Shown: positions 9,547-18,670, numbered from the stretch's first letter. The stretch is DNA of 64,000 nt from Pseudomonas laurylsulfatiphila (GCF_002934665.1 NZ_NIRS01000008.1:124001-188000); one strand, 5' to 3'. A program made the numbers and translations. Notes: a model not told the origin generated them from the sequence alone.

Positions 9547-10956
9547 TTATCGATGAGAAAAAGTCGGGTCCGGCGTCACCAGGGCAGCCTGGCCTGCCGC
9601 CGGTTTCACCCAGGTCAGGTAGGCCAGCACCAGCAGCACGATCCACACCACGCCGACTATCAGGGCCGCCTGGGTGTCCGGGAAGTAGCCCAACACGCCG
9701 AAGACGAACAGCATGAAGGCAATCGCCGCTATCGGTGCATAGGGCCAGAACGGTACCGGGAATTTCAATTGTGCGACCTGCTCGGCGCTCATGGAACGAC
9801 GCATGGCCACCTGGGTAAACAGGATCATCAGCCAGACCCAAACCGTGGCAAAGGTCGCGATGGAGGCGATCAGCAGAAACACGTTTTCCGGGATCAGGTA
9901 GTTCAGCAACACGCCCAGCAACAGCGCGGCGCTCATCACCACAACGGTCATCCATGGCACGCCGTTGCGCGACAGCCGTGCGAAGCCCTTGGGTGCGTGG
10001 CCCTGCTGAGCCAGGCCGTACATCATGCGGCCAGCACCGAAGATGTCACTGTTGATGGCCGAGATCGCCGCCGAGATCACCACGATATTGAGGATGGTCG
10101 CCGCCGAGCTGATCCCAAGATTGTCGAAAATCTGCACGAACGGACTGCCCTGGCTGCCGATCTGCTGCCATGGAAAGATCGACATCAGCACCAGCATCGT
10201 CAGGACGTAGAACAACAGGATGCGCAACGGCACGGCATTGATCGCCCGGGGCAGCACATGCTGCGGGTCTTTGGCTTCACCGGCGGTCACACCGATGATT
10301 TCAATCCCGCCGAACGCGAACATCACCACCGCGAACGAAGCGATCAGACCGCCCACGCCATTGGGCATGAAGCCGCCATGGCTCCAGAGATTGCTGATGT
10401 CGGTCGCCTGGGCGCCGGGCGCCGTGCTGATGCCGAACAACATGATGCCGAAGCCACCCAGGATCATCGCGACAATGGCCCCGACCTTGAGCAGCGACAG
10501 CCAGAACTCCATTTCACCGAAGACCTTGACGTTGCACAGGTTCAGGCCGCCTACCACCGAGACGATGCCCAGCACCCAGATCCAGCGGGAAACCTCCGGA
10601 AACCAGAAGCCCATGTAGATACCGAATGCAGTGACGTCGGCCATGCCGACGATGACCATTTCGAATGCGTAGGTCCAACCGAGGATGAAGCCCGCCATCG
10701 GCCCCAGGTAGGTACTGGCGTACTGGCCGAAAGAGCCGGCCACCGGATTGTGCACCGCCATCTCACCGAGGGCGCGCATGACCATGAACACCGCCGCGCC
10801 ACCAATCAGGTACGCAAGCAGCACCGCAGGCCCGGCCATTTGAATGGCCGAGGCAGAACCGTAAAACAGCCCGGTGCCGATTGCCGACCCCAGCGCCATG
10901 AAGCGAATATGTCGGGCAGAGAGCCCGCGTTTCAAACCCTTTGCTGGCTGTTGCAT
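9547..10956 (-). CDS. hutT: Histidine-type amino-acid permease (APC superfamily)
   Basis: Inner-membrane amino-acid/proton symporter of 469 residues with about 12 membrane segments and the N-terminal family signature HIRFMALGSAIGTGLFYGSA. Its place between hutH and hutI, and its similarity in family to HutT/ProY-type permeases, make histidine the probable substrate. In P. fluorescens SBW25 a HutT of this kind is the main histidine transporter (established for that strain; inferred here). An AATAACAACAA motif lies 13 nt upstream of the start, next to the AAGGA ribosome site, suggesting Crc/Hfq translational repression. Confidence 0.9.
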   Translation of the reverse strand: MQQPAKGLKRGLSARHIRFMALGSAIGTGLFYGSASAIQMAGPAVLLAYLIGGAAVFMVMRALGEMAVHNPVAGSFGQYASTYLGPMAGFILGWTYAFEMVIVGMADVTAFGIYMGFWFPEVSRWIWVLGIVSVVGGLNLCNVKVFGEMEFWLSLLKVGAIVAMILGGFGIMLFGISTAPGAQATDISNLWSHGGFMPNGVGGLIASFAVVMFAFGGIEIIGVTAGEAKDPQHVLPRAINAVPLRILLFYVLTMLVLMSIFPWQQIGSQGSPFVQIFDNLGISSAATILNIVVISAAISAINSDIFGAGRMMYGLAQQGHAPKGFARLSRNGVPWMTVVVMSAALLLGVLLNYLIPENVFLLIASIATFATVWVWLMILFTQVAMRRSMSAEQVAQLKFPVPFWPYAPIAAIAFMLFVFGVLGYFPDTQAALIVGVVWIVLLVLAYLTWVKPAAGQAALVTPDPTFSHR

Positions 10957-10969
10957 TGCTCGTCCTTAA

Positions 10970-10980
10970 TTGTTGTTATT
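10970..10980 (-). promoter_or_regulatory. Crc/Hfq-type A-rich motif before hutT
   Basis: On the mRNA strand it reads AATAACAACAA, matching the AANAANAA catabolite-activity motif. It sits just upstream of the hutT ribosome-binding site, where Hfq/Crc binding would block translation. This is motif-level evidence only. Confidence 0.6.
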
Positions 10981-10993
10981 CGACGCAAAATCG

Positions 10994-11060
10994 AATCGCT
11001 GGCAAGCCAGCTCCTACAGGTTCAACGTGCCTCCTGTAGGAGCCGGCTTGCCGGCGATGG
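10994..11060. repeat. REP doublet (family B)
   Basis: Inverted copies of the TAGGAGCTGGCTTGCCAGCG type, the second copy diverged (TAGGAGCCGGCTTGCCGGCG), inside the hut unit between hutH and hutT. It could form an intercistronic hairpin in the hut mRNA. Confidence 0.88.
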
Positions 11061-11065
11061 CGCCC

Positions 11066-12598
11066 TTACAAGCTCGGCAGCAGCTTGGTCGTCACCAGCT
11101 CGTTCAGGCAACGCGAAGCCAACAGCTCGGTCGCGGCGTTGATGTCCGGCGCGAAGAAGCGGTCCTTCTCATAGAACGGCACTTCGTTGCGCAGGATGGC
11201 GCGGGCCTGTTCCAGCTTCGGCGAAGTCTTCAAGCCATTGCGCAGGTCCAGGCCCTGAGCCGCCGCCAGCCATTCTACGGCGAGAATCCCGCGAGTGTTC
11301 TCGGCCATTTCCCACAGACGCTTGCCAGCCGCCGGCGCCATCGACACGTGGTCTTCCTGGTTGGCGGAGGTCGGCAGGCTGTCCACCGAATGCGGATGGG
11401 ACAGCGCCTTGTTTTCGCTGGCCAGTGCCGCGGCGGTCACCTGGGCGATCATGAAGCCGGAGTTCACGCCGCCGTTGGCCACCAGGAACGGCGGCAGTTG
11501 CGACATGTGCTTGTCCATCATCAACGAGATGCGACGTTCGCTCAGGGAGCCGATTTCGGCGATGGCCAGGGCCATGTTGTCGGCGGCCATGGCCACCGGT
11601 TCAGCGTGGAAGTTGCCGCCGGAGATCACGTCACCTTCCGCAGCGAACACCAGCGGGTTGTCGGAGACGGCATTGGCTTCGATGGCCAGCACTTCGGCGG
11701 CTTGGCGGAACTGGGTCAGGCAGGCGCCCATGACTTGCGGCTGGCAACGCAGGGAGTACGGGTCCTGGACCTTCTCGCAGTTTTCATGGGAGTCGGAGAC
11801 TTCGCTGCGCTCGCCGAGCAGATCGCGATAAGCGGCGGCCGCATCGATCTGGCCTTTCTGACCACGGGCCGCGTGGATGCGGGCGTCGAACGGCGAGCGC
11901 GAGCCCAGTACCGCTTCCACGGTCAGGCCGCCCAGTGCCAGGGCACCGGCAAACAGGTCTTCACCTTCGAACAGGCCGCGCAGGGCAAAAGCGGTGGACA
12001 CCTGGGTGCCGTTGAGCAGCGCCAGGCCTTCTTTCGCGGCCAGGGTCAGCGGGGTCAGGCCGGCGACTTTCAGCGCTTCAGTGGCTTCCATCCACTCACC
12101 CTTGTAGCGCGCCTTGCCTTCGCCCAGCAGCACCAGCGACATGTGGGCCAGAGGCGCCAGGTCACCGGAAGCGCCCACCGAACCTTTCAGTGGAATGTGC
12201 GGGTACACCTCGGCGTTGATCAGGGCGATCAGCGCATCGATCACCACGCGGCGGATGCCGGAGAAACCACGGCTCAGGCTGTTGACCTTGAGCACCATGA
12301 TCAGGCGCACCAGTTCGTCGCTGATCGGCTGGCCGACACCGGCGGCGTGGGACAGCACCAGCGAGCGCTGCAGGTTTTCCAGGTCTTCGCTGGCGATGCG
12401 GGTCGAGGCCAGCAGGCCGAAACCGGTGTTGATGCCGTAGGCGGTGCGGTTCTCGGCGAGGATCTGCTCCACGCAGGCCACGCTGGCTTCGATCTGGGCT
12501 GCAGCGCTGTGATCGAGGGTCAGTTTGACCGGTTGCTGATAGACATCACGCAGTTGGGCGAGGCTCAGTTGGCCGGGAATCAAATTAAGCGCAGTCAT
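11066..12598 (-). CDS. hutH: Histidine ammonia-lyase (canonical, MIO-containing)
   Basis: First step of histidine catabolism: L-histidine to urocanate and ammonia. I chose the second ATG (12598), which has AGGAG 7 nt upstream; the ATG at 12604 overlaps the ribosome site. That gives 510 residues, the length of the well-studied P. putida enzyme. The MIO-forming triad is present in GSVGASGDLAPLAHM, with YGINTGFG, LSHAAGVG, LLNGTQ, QDPYSLR, GNFHAEP and NQEDH all intact. This is the copy expected to be the working histidase (HutH2 in SBW25 nomenclature). An AACAACAAA motif lies about 20 nt upstream. Confidence 0.97.
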   Translation of the reverse strand: MTALNLIPGQLSLAQLRDVYQQPVKLTLDHSAAAQIEASVACVEQILAENRTAYGINTGFGLLASTRIASEDLENLQRSLVLSHAAGVGQPISDELVRLIMVLKVNSLSRGFSGIRRVVIDALIALINAEVYPHIPLKGSVGASGDLAPLAHMSLVLLGEGKARYKGEWMEATEALKVAGLTPLTLAAKEGLALLNGTQVSTAFALRGLFEGEDLFAGALALGGLTVEAVLGSRSPFDARIHAARGQKGQIDAAAAYRDLLGERSEVSDSHENCEKVQDPYSLRCQPQVMGACLTQFRQAAEVLAIEANAVSDNPLVFAAEGDVISGGNFHAEPVAMAADNMALAIAEIGSLSERRISLMMDKHMSQLPPFLVANGGVNSGFMIAQVTAAALASENKALSHPHSVDSLPTSANQEDHVSMAPAAGKRLWEMAENTRGILAVEWLAAAQGLDLRNGLKTSPKLEQARAILRNEVPFYEKDRFFAPDINAATELLASRCLNELVTTKLLPSL

Positions 12599-12619
12599 GT
12601 TCATTCTCCTTTTGAGAGT

Positions 12620-12628
12620 TTGTTGTTA
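12620..12628 (-). promoter_or_regulatory. Crc/Hfq-type A-rich motif before hutH
   Basis: On the mRNA strand it reads AACAACAAA, matching AANAANAA, about 20 nt upstream of the hutH start and just before its AAGGAG ribosome site. Candidate catabolite-repression target. Confidence 0.55.
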
Positions 12629-12717
12629 ACTACCAGACGCTCCGGAAATATCCGTTGTCCGTCGCTTCCCCCTTTTTAAGGGGGCTGGCGCCTTGGCACG
12701 CTGGTCTTGTTTGGAAA

Positions 12718-14241
12718 TCAGTTCAAATTCGGTAAGGTTTTTTGCAGCAAAGCAGGGTCTTTCAGAACGCCGGCAGCGGCGGCAATGTCCGGCGCCAGCC
12801 AGCGATCCTGGTCATAGGCAGGAACGTGCTCACGCAGCAGACGCCAAGCGGCATCGGTGCCCGCGCCGAAGCGTTGTTCTTTCAAGAATTCGAACGCCTG
12901 GGCTGCCAACAGGTACTCGATGGCGAGGATCTGCGTGCAGTTTTCCAGCGCGCGATGCAGCTTCAGCGCGGCGTTGGTGCCCAGGCTCAGGTGATCTTCC
13001 TGCAGACCGGAAGTCACGTAGTTATCCAGCACCGCCGGTTGCGCCAGCTGACGGTTTTCCGCACACAGGGAAGCGGCCACGTATTGCACGATCATCATCC
13101 CGGAGTTCACCCCCGGGTTGGCCACCAGGAACGCTGGCAAGCCGCTGACGTGCGGGTTGATCAAGCGGTCCAGGCGACGTTCGGCAATAGAGCCGATTTC
13201 CGCCATGGCAATCGCCAGCAGGTCCGCGGCCATGGCCACGGACTGGCCGTGGGGGTTGGCCTGGGACACCACGCGGTAGTTGTCCGCAGTGCCCAGCACC
13301 AGCGGGTTGTCGGTGGCGCCGTTGAGTTCGGTTTCGATCTGTCGGGTCGCGTGCACCAGTTGATCGCGCGCAGCGCCGTGCACTTGCGGGATCGAGCGAA
13401 TGCTCAGGGCGTCTTGCGTGCGAATGCCTTTGCTCTGGGCAATCACTTCGCTGCCGTCGAGCAAGGCGCGCAGGTTGATCCCGACCTGTTGCATGCCAGG
13501 GTGCGGCTTGAGCGCGATGATCTCGGCATCGAACGCGTCGATCTGCCCACGCTGGGCTTCGAAGCTCATGGCGCCGATCACGTCGGCCCACTCCAGCAGG
13601 CGCGTAGCGTCGGCAATGGCCAGGCAGCTCAGGCCGGTCATGCACGGCGTGCCGTTGACCAGGCACAAACCGTCCTTGGCGCCGAGTTTGACCAGTTGCA
13701 GGCCTTCTTCGGCCAGCGCCTGTTGCGCAGAAACGATCTGCCCGCGATAGCTGACATTTCCCACGCCCAGCAGCGCAATGCCGATGTGGGCCATATGGGT
13801 CAGGTATCCCACGGAACCCTGGGACGGCACCTGCGGGGTGATGCCGCGGTTGAGCAGCGCCAGCAGCGCTTCGACGACCTGACGGTGCAAGCCGGATTTG
13901 CCGTGGCTGTAGTTGACGATGGCGGCGCACATGATCGAACGGGTCTGCTCGTCGGCCAGTGGTGCGCCAACGCCGCAGGCATGGCTGAGCAAGGTATTGC
14001 GCGACAATTGGCTGAGTTGTTCGTCCTGCAGCGAGACGTTGCACAGCGCGCCCAGGCCGGTGTTGATGCCGTAGGCACGTTCGCCGCTGGTGACGATGCG
14101 CTGGACGATGGCCTGGGCGTTTTCGATGCGCGCCCAGATCGGCGCCGACAGCTCAAGCTGCGCGCCATTACGAGCGACGGCGACCACATCCTGCCAAGTG
14201 ACCTGCGCTTCGGTGATAACGATTTTTTCAGCCAGGGACAT
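12718..14241 (-). CDS. HutH-like aromatic amino-acid lyase family protein lacking the MIO triad
   Basis: A 507-residue member of the HAL/PAL family that lies just before hutH and is usually annotated hutH1. I chose the ATG at 14241 (MSLAEKIVITEAQ) with GAGG upstream. The region that should read GSVG-ASGDLAPLAHM reads GSVG-YLTHMAHI, so the Ala-Ser-Gly that cyclises to the MIO electrophile is deleted. The Tyr of QDPYSLR is Leu (QDALSIR) and GNFHAEP has become ANPHGQS. Other fold motifs (YGINTGLG, LSHACGVG, LVNGT, LQEDH) remain. It has no frameshift or stop, so it looks maintained rather than decayed. Ammonia-lyase activity is unlikely; a binding, structural or different catalytic role is open. 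Confidence 0.9.
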   Translation of the reverse strand: MSLAEKIVITEAQVTWQDVVAVARNGAQLELSAPIWARIENAQAIVQRIVTSGERAYGINTGLGALCNVSLQDEQLSQLSRNTLLSHACGVGAPLADEQTRSIMCAAIVNYSHGKSGLHRQVVEALLALLNRGITPQVPSQGSVGYLTHMAHIGIALLGVGNVSYRGQIVSAQQALAEEGLQLVKLGAKDGLCLVNGTPCMTGLSCLAIADATRLLEWADVIGAMSFEAQRGQIDAFDAEIIALKPHPGMQQVGINLRALLDGSEVIAQSKGIRTQDALSIRSIPQVHGAARDQLVHATRQIETELNGATDNPLVLGTADNYRVVSQANPHGQSVAMAADLLAIAMAEIGSIAERRLDRLINPHVSGLPAFLVANPGVNSGMMIVQYVAASLCAENRQLAQPAVLDNYVTSGLQEDHLSLGTNAALKLHRALENCTQILAIEYLLAAQAFEFLKEQRFGAGTDAAWRLLREHVPAYDQDRWLAPDIAAAAGVLKDPALLQKTLPNLN

Positions 14242-14284
14242 CTTCAACCTCATCCAAATATTGATGCAGCTTCACCGCCGCCTT

Positions 14285-14348
14285 AGCGAGCAGGCTCGCT
14301 CCCACATTGGAATGCATTTCCCTGTGGGAGCGAGCCTGCTCGCGAAGA
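14285..14348. repeat. REP doublet (family A)
   Basis: Inverted GTGGGAGCGAGCCTGCTCGC copies with a short spacer, between hutV and the MIO-less HutH-like gene. Confidence 0.9.
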
Positions 14349-14373
14349 GGCCAGCTCACTCACTGCAAATCTC

Positions 14374-15204
14374 TTAAACCACCGCAGCCCGACGCTGCAC
14401 AAAGCGGTCGACATACTCATCCGCCGGCGAGTGCAGGATCTCTCTCGGTGTGCCGACCTGGATCAGGCGGCCGTCCTTGAGGATCGCGATGCGGTTGCCG
14501 ATGCGCACGGCCTCGTCGAGGTCGTGGGTGATGAAGACGATGGTCTTGTGCAGGGTCTTTTGCAGCTCCAGCAACTGGTCCTGCATCTCCGCACGAATCA
14601 GCGGATCAAGGGCACTGAACGCTTCGTCCATCAGGATGATGTCGGTGTCCGCCGCCAAGGCGCGGGCCAGGCCCACACGCTGGCGCATGCCGCCGGAAAG
14701 CTGATGCGGATATTTGTTTTCGTAGCCCTTGAGGCCCACGGTGTTGATCCAGTGCAGCGCACGCTCGGCGCACATGGCTTTGCTTTCGCCACGAATTTTC
14801 AGGCCGTAGGCGACGTTGTCCAGCACGCTCTTGTGCGGCAACAGGCCAAAGCTCTGGAACACCATGCTGATCTTGCGCCGGCGAAATTCGCGCAGAGCTT
14901 CCATGTCGTATTGCAGGATGTCCACGCCGTCCACCAGGATCGCGCCGCTGGTCGGATCGATCAGGCGGTTGAAGTGGCGTACCAGGGTCGACTTGCCGGA
15001 ACCCGACAGGCCCATGATCACGAAAATCTCGCCGCTGCCGATACTCAGCGACAGGTCGTTCACGCCGACCACGCAGCCGGTTTCGGCCAGCACCTGATCC
15101 TTGGTCTTGCCCTGGCCGACCATGGCCAGCGCGTCCTTGGCACGGTTGCCGAAAATCTTGAAGACGTTCTTGACTTCGATCTTGCTCACGGTTGCGTTGT
15201 TCAT
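14374..15204 (-). CDS. hutV: Histidine-type ABC importer, ATP-binding subunit
   Basis: ATPase of a ProV/OpuAA-like importer, 276 residues. Walker A is GLSGSGKST, the signature LSGGMRQR and Walker B DIILMDEAFSALDP; the H-loop is VFITHDLDEA. It carries the N-terminal extension typical of quaternary-amine ATPases but ends right after the ABC domain without the paired CBS domains of ProV. Its ATG overlaps the hutW stop by ATGA. With HutX and HutW it should form a complete importer; the hut context points to histidine, although the family is better known for betaine and choline. Confidence 0.92.
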   Translation of the reverse strand: MNNATVSKIEVKNVFKIFGNRAKDALAMVGQGKTKDQVLAETGCVVGVNDLSLSIGSGEIFVIMGLSGSGKSTLVRHFNRLIDPTSGAILVDGVDILQYDMEALREFRRRKISMVFQSFGLLPHKSVLDNVAYGLKIRGESKAMCAERALHWINTVGLKGYENKYPHQLSGGMRQRVGLARALAADTDIILMDEAFSALDPLIRAEMQDQLLELQKTLHKTIVFITHDLDEAVRIGNRIAILKDGRLIQVGTPREILHSPADEYVDRFVQRRAAVV

Positions 15205-16052
15205 TTGCTCACCTCATGCCGTGCACGACCGTACGCCTGTGTAATGCGGTCGATCACCACAGCCAGAATCACGATCGCCAGACCAGCTTCGAGGCCACGT
15301 CCGACGTTCAGGGTCTGAATCCCCACCAGTACGTCTTCACCCAGGCCACGGGCACCGATCATCGAGGCGATCACGACCATCGACAGGGCCATCATGGTGG
15401 TCTGGTTGATGCCCGCCATGATGCTCGGCAGGGCCAGCGGCAGTTGCACGCCGAACAGTTGCTGCCAGCGGTTGGCACCGAAGGCGTTGATCGCTTCCAT
15501 CACTTCGCCGTCGACCTGGCGAATACCCAGATCGGTCAGGCGGATCAGCGGCGGCGCGGCGTAGATCACGGTGGCGAAAATCGCCGGGACCTTGCCCAGG
15601 CCGAACAGCATCAGCACCGGGATCAGGTACACGAAGCTCGGCATGGTCTGCATGATGTCCAGCAACGGCATCAGCACCGAACGCAGGCGATTGCTGCGTG
15701 CCGAGAGAATGCCCAGCGGAATGCCGATCAACACCGAAATGATCGTCGCCACCATCATCAGCGCCAGGGTCTGCATCAGCTTGTCCCAGAGGCCGACCGC
15801 ACCCACCAGGAACAGCAGACCGACGATCACCGCCGTGGTCACGACTTTACGGGTCGCGTGCCAGGCCACGCCCGCCACGATCGCCAGCATCAGCCACCAG
15901 GGCGCTGCACGCAGCAGGCTTTCAAGATTGACGATGGCCCACAGCAGCGTATCGGAGATGTGCCGGAACACGTCGCCGTAGTTGGTGACCAGCGAATCGA
16001 CCCAACCGTTGACCCAGTCGGCGATGGAAAAGGTAAAGCTTTCGGGAAACAT
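15201..16052 (-). CDS. hutW: Histidine-type ABC importer, membrane permease
   Basis: Permease subunit of 283 residues with about six membrane segments (WWLMLAIVAGVAW, VVTTAVIVGLLFLVGAVGLW, TLALMMVATIISVLIG). The EAA-type cytoplasmic loop is in EAINAFGANRWQQLFGVQLPLALPSIMAG, which docks to HutV. It overlaps hutV by 4 nt and follows hutX by 70 nt. Same family as ProW/OpuAB. Confidence 0.92.
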   Translation of the reverse strand: MFPESFTFSIADWVNGWVDSLVTNYGDVFRHISDTLLWAIVNLESLLRAAPWWLMLAIVAGVAWHATRKVVTTAVIVGLLFLVGAVGLWDKLMQTLALMMVATIISVLIGIPLGILSARSNRLRSVLMPLLDIMQTMPSFVYLIPVLMLFGLGKVPAIFATVIYAAPPLIRLTDLGIRQVDGEVMEAINAFGANRWQQLFGVQLPLALPSIMAGINQTTMMALSMVVIASMIGARGLGEDVLVGIQTLNVGRGLEAGLAIVILAVVIDRITQAYGRARHEVSK

Positions 16053-16122
16053 AAGAGACTCTCAATCAAGGGGTTGCGATCAAGCATCCGACTGCCGTTG
16101 CCGGCAGTCGGAGAAGCCCAAC

Positions 16123-17091
16123 CTACAAGGCCGCGTCGATTTTCTTGGCTGCGTCTTCGCTCACCCACGCGTGCCAGACTTCAGGATGTTCCTTCAAGAA
16201 GATCTTCGCCAGTTTTGGCGACTCGATCCGCTCTTTGGTCATGCGTCCCAGGTTCTGGTTCAGCAGGTCGATCGGCACGTTGACCTTTTCCAGCACGGCC
16301 ACCAGTTCCGGGGCTTCGTCGTGGAAGGTCTTGGACAGGCCGACCTTGATGGTCACGGTCTTGTTCACGCCTGGTTTCTCTTCCAGCTTGACCACGTCGA
16401 CCTGGCCCATCAGCGGGGTTGGCGACCAGTAGTAGAACAGGATCGGCTCGCCACGCTTGTAGCTCGACAGCACGGCGGCATCCAGCGCCGGGCCGGTGCC
16501 TGGGCGGAAGTTGGTGTAGGTGCTTTCCAGGCCGTAGCTCTTCAGCATTTCGCTGTTGTCCAGCTCACAGGTCCAACCGGCCGGGCAGTTGTAGAAACGG
16601 CCCTTGGACGGCTCTTCGGCGTCCTTGAAGATCGCCGAGTATTTGCCCAGGTCAGCAATGTTCTTCAGGTCCGGCGCCTTGGCTTCCAGCTTGCGCTTGG
16701 CGTCGCCTTCGATCACGTAGCGCGGCACGTACCAGCCTTCGATCGCACCCACCACCGGCGCGCCGACACCGACGACCTTGCCGGCCTTCTCAGCCTTGTT
16801 CCAGACTTCGCTGCGGCCGACCCACTCTTCGGCAAACACTTGAATATCGTTGCTGCTCAGGGCGTTTTCCATGGTGATGGAGTTACCCGGCAGGCTGTCG
16901 GTCTTGCAGTCGTAGCCTTTCTCCAACACGACTTGCATCACGTCGGTCAGCAGCATGGCGCTTTCCCAGTTCAAACCGGCGAATTTCACCGGTTTGCCCG
17001 ACTCGCACCAACCCGCCGCCTGAGTGGCGCCAGCGCTGGCCAGCAGGCCCATGGAAAGCAATGTGGTCAGCAGGGTCTTGTTCGATTTCAT
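16123..17091 (-). CDS. hutX: Histidine-type ABC importer, periplasmic binding protein
   Basis: Periplasmic substrate-binding subunit, 322 residues from the ATG at 17091 (MKSNKTLLTTLLSMGLLASA), which starts a clean signal peptide cleaved after TQAAG; an upstream in-frame ATG adds residues without signal features. It is of the OpuAC family, with GLNWESA and YYWSPTPLMG as likely ligand-site aromatics. It is encoded directly before hutW-hutV, so the importer is complete. Histidine is the inferred ligand from context. Confidence 0.91.
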   Translation of the reverse strand: MKSNKTLLTTLLSMGLLASAGATQAAGWCESGKPVKFAGLNWESAMLLTDVMQVVLEKGYDCKTDSLPGNSITMENALSSNDIQVFAEEWVGRSEVWNKAEKAGKVVGVGAPVVGAIEGWYVPRYVIEGDAKRKLEAKAPDLKNIADLGKYSAIFKDAEEPSKGRFYNCPAGWTCELDNSEMLKSYGLESTYTNFRPGTGPALDAAVLSSYKRGEPILFYYWSPTPLMGQVDVVKLEEKPGVNKTVTIKVGLSKTFHDEAPELVAVLEKVNVPIDLLNQNLGRMTKERIESPKLAKIFLKEHPEVWHAWVSEDAAKKIDAAL

Positions 17092-17160
17092 TGTTTTGAC
17101 GCTCCTAATCATGAATTGGCTTACGGCAGTCAAGAGGCATCCAGCCCTGTCCACGTCCAA

Positions 17161-18630
17161 TCAGGCCTGCGCCGCAGCGCGACCGACATTCAGCTTTTGT
17201 TCGGTGATCGCGTCCTGCTCGACCGGCAGGATCAAACGATCAGGCACTGTGCCGTGCCATTTTTTCGCACACAGGTAATACAGGGCTGCGGGAATCACCA
17301 GACCGATGATCCAGGAAATATCCACATCACCCAGGGCCGCCACCAGCGGACCGGTATAGAACTTGGTGGAGATGAACGGCAGCTGCACCAACACGCCGAA
17401 CACATAGACGCTGATACCGAGAAGGTTCCAACGACCGTAGCGACCTTTTGGATCGGCCAGCGCCGGCACGTCATAGCGCTCGCGAGTGATGCAGTAGTAG
17501 TCCACCAGGTTGATCGCACTCCATGGCGTGAAGAACGCCAGCAAGAACAGGATGAAGGACTTAAACGCACCGAGGAACGAGTGCTGGCCGAGCAACGCCA
17601 TCAGGGTCGCAGCACCGACGATGACCAGCACGAAAACCAGACGCTGCAAGCGCGTGACTTTCAGGTCTCCACGGAAACCGCTGATGATGGTCGCGATGCA
17701 CATGAAGCTGCCGTAGGAGTTCAGTGTGGAAATGGTGACCTTGCCGAACGCGATGCTGAAGTACAGCAGCGCAGCGGTGGCACCGGTACCACCCAGACCA
17801 ACAATGTAGGCCACTTCGTGGCCGGCGAATTGCCCGTTGGCCGAAGCGGCAGCGAACACGCCGAGGACCATCGCCACCTGTGCACCAATGACCGAACCTG
17901 CGCCTGCGGCAAAAAAAGTTTTCACCGAGGAAATCTTGCTCGGCAGGTAGCGAGAATAGTCAGCCACATAAGGGCCGAAGGCGATCTGCCAGGACGCTGC
18001 GAGCGACACCGCGAGCAAGAAGCTGCTCCAGCTGAAGTGGCGGATTTGCAACAGAGCGCCAACATCAACCTGGCTCATCAGACGGCTGAACAGATAAACA
18101 AAGGCAATCACGCCAATGACGCTGGCCACACGGCCGATCCAATGGATCACCCGATAACCGAGCACCGTGACCAGCACGATGACACTGGCGAAAAGGAGGA
18201 TACCGACGGTGTCGCTGACGCCAAACAACTGGCCCAGCGCCTGGCCGGATAACACGGTTCCCGTAGCGGTGAAGCCCAGGTACATCAAGCAGACCAGCAC
18301 GATCGGGATGGCCGCGCCGTACACGCCGAACTGTACCCGGCTGGAAATCATCTGCGGCAGGCCAAGCTTGGGGCCTTGCGCCGCATGCAGGGCCATCACG
18401 CCGCCGCCGAGCAATTGCCCGATCAGCAGGCCGATCAGCGACCAGAACACATCACCGCCCAGCACCACGGCGAGCGCCCCGGTGACAATCGCGGTGATTT
18501 GCAGGTTGGCACCCATCCACAGGGTGAACTGGCTAAACAGACGACCGTGTCTTTCCGCTTCCGGGATGTAGTCGATCGAGCGTTTCTCGATCAACGGTTT
18601 GTTGCCTGCACGTTCGCTGTTAACAGCCAT
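17161..18630 (-). CDS. NCS1-family permease (cytosine/purine permease type), probable urocanate transporter
   Basis: Inner-membrane permease of 489 residues with about 12 membrane segments and the NCS1 N-terminal pattern WMGANLQITAIVTGALAVVLG. Family members move cytosine, purines, allantoin or hydantoins. Because it lies directly after hutU in the hut unit, an imidazole such as urocanate is the likely substrate; a dedicated urocanate transporter is reported in the SBW25 hut locus. I infer equivalence but cannot prove it. An AATAACAA motif lies 17 nt before the start. Confidence 0.85.
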   Translation of the reverse strand: MAVNSERAGNKPLIEKRSIDYIPEAERHGRLFSQFTLWMGANLQITAIVTGALAVVLGGDVFWSLIGLLIGQLLGGGVMALHAAQGPKLGLPQMISSRVQFGVYGAAIPIVLVCLMYLGFTATGTVLSGQALGQLFGVSDTVGILLFASVIVLVTVLGYRVIHWIGRVASVIGVIAFVYLFSRLMSQVDVGALLQIRHFSWSSFLLAVSLAASWQIAFGPYVADYSRYLPSKISSVKTFFAAGAGSVIGAQVAMVLGVFAAASANGQFAGHEVAYIVGLGGTGATAALLYFSIAFGKVTISTLNSYGSFMCIATIISGFRGDLKVTRLQRLVFVLVIVGAATLMALLGQHSFLGAFKSFILFLLAFFTPWSAINLVDYYCITRERYDVPALADPKGRYGRWNLLGISVYVFGVLVQLPFISTKFYTGPLVAALGDVDISWIIGLVIPAALYYLCAKKWHGTVPDRLILPVEQDAITEQKLNVGRAAAQA

Positions 18631-18647
18631 GGTTCAACCTCTATGGA

Positions 18648-18655
18648 TTGTTATT
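18648..18655 (-). promoter_or_regulatory. Crc/Hfq-type A-rich motif before the NCS1 permease
   Basis: Reads AATAACAA on the mRNA strand, a match to AANAANAA, just upstream of the AGAGG ribosome site of the permease gene. Candidate Crc/Hfq site. Confidence 0.5.
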
Positions 18656-18670
18656 CGATGTTGGTAAGCC

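Noticed and set aside
11066..14241. Two HutH genes as a simple recent duplication
   Set aside because: The two proteins differ widely, including in the active site, so an old divergence with a changed role is more likely.
12718..14241. Loss of the MIO triad as a sequencing or frameshift error
   Set aside because: The reading frame is continuous on both sides and several separate active-site residues are altered as well, which a local error would not cause.
15982..18252. Plus-strand open frame of 756 codons over hutX and the NCS1 permease
   Set aside because: It lies antisense to two genes with clear motifs; it has no start signals and a shadow composition.
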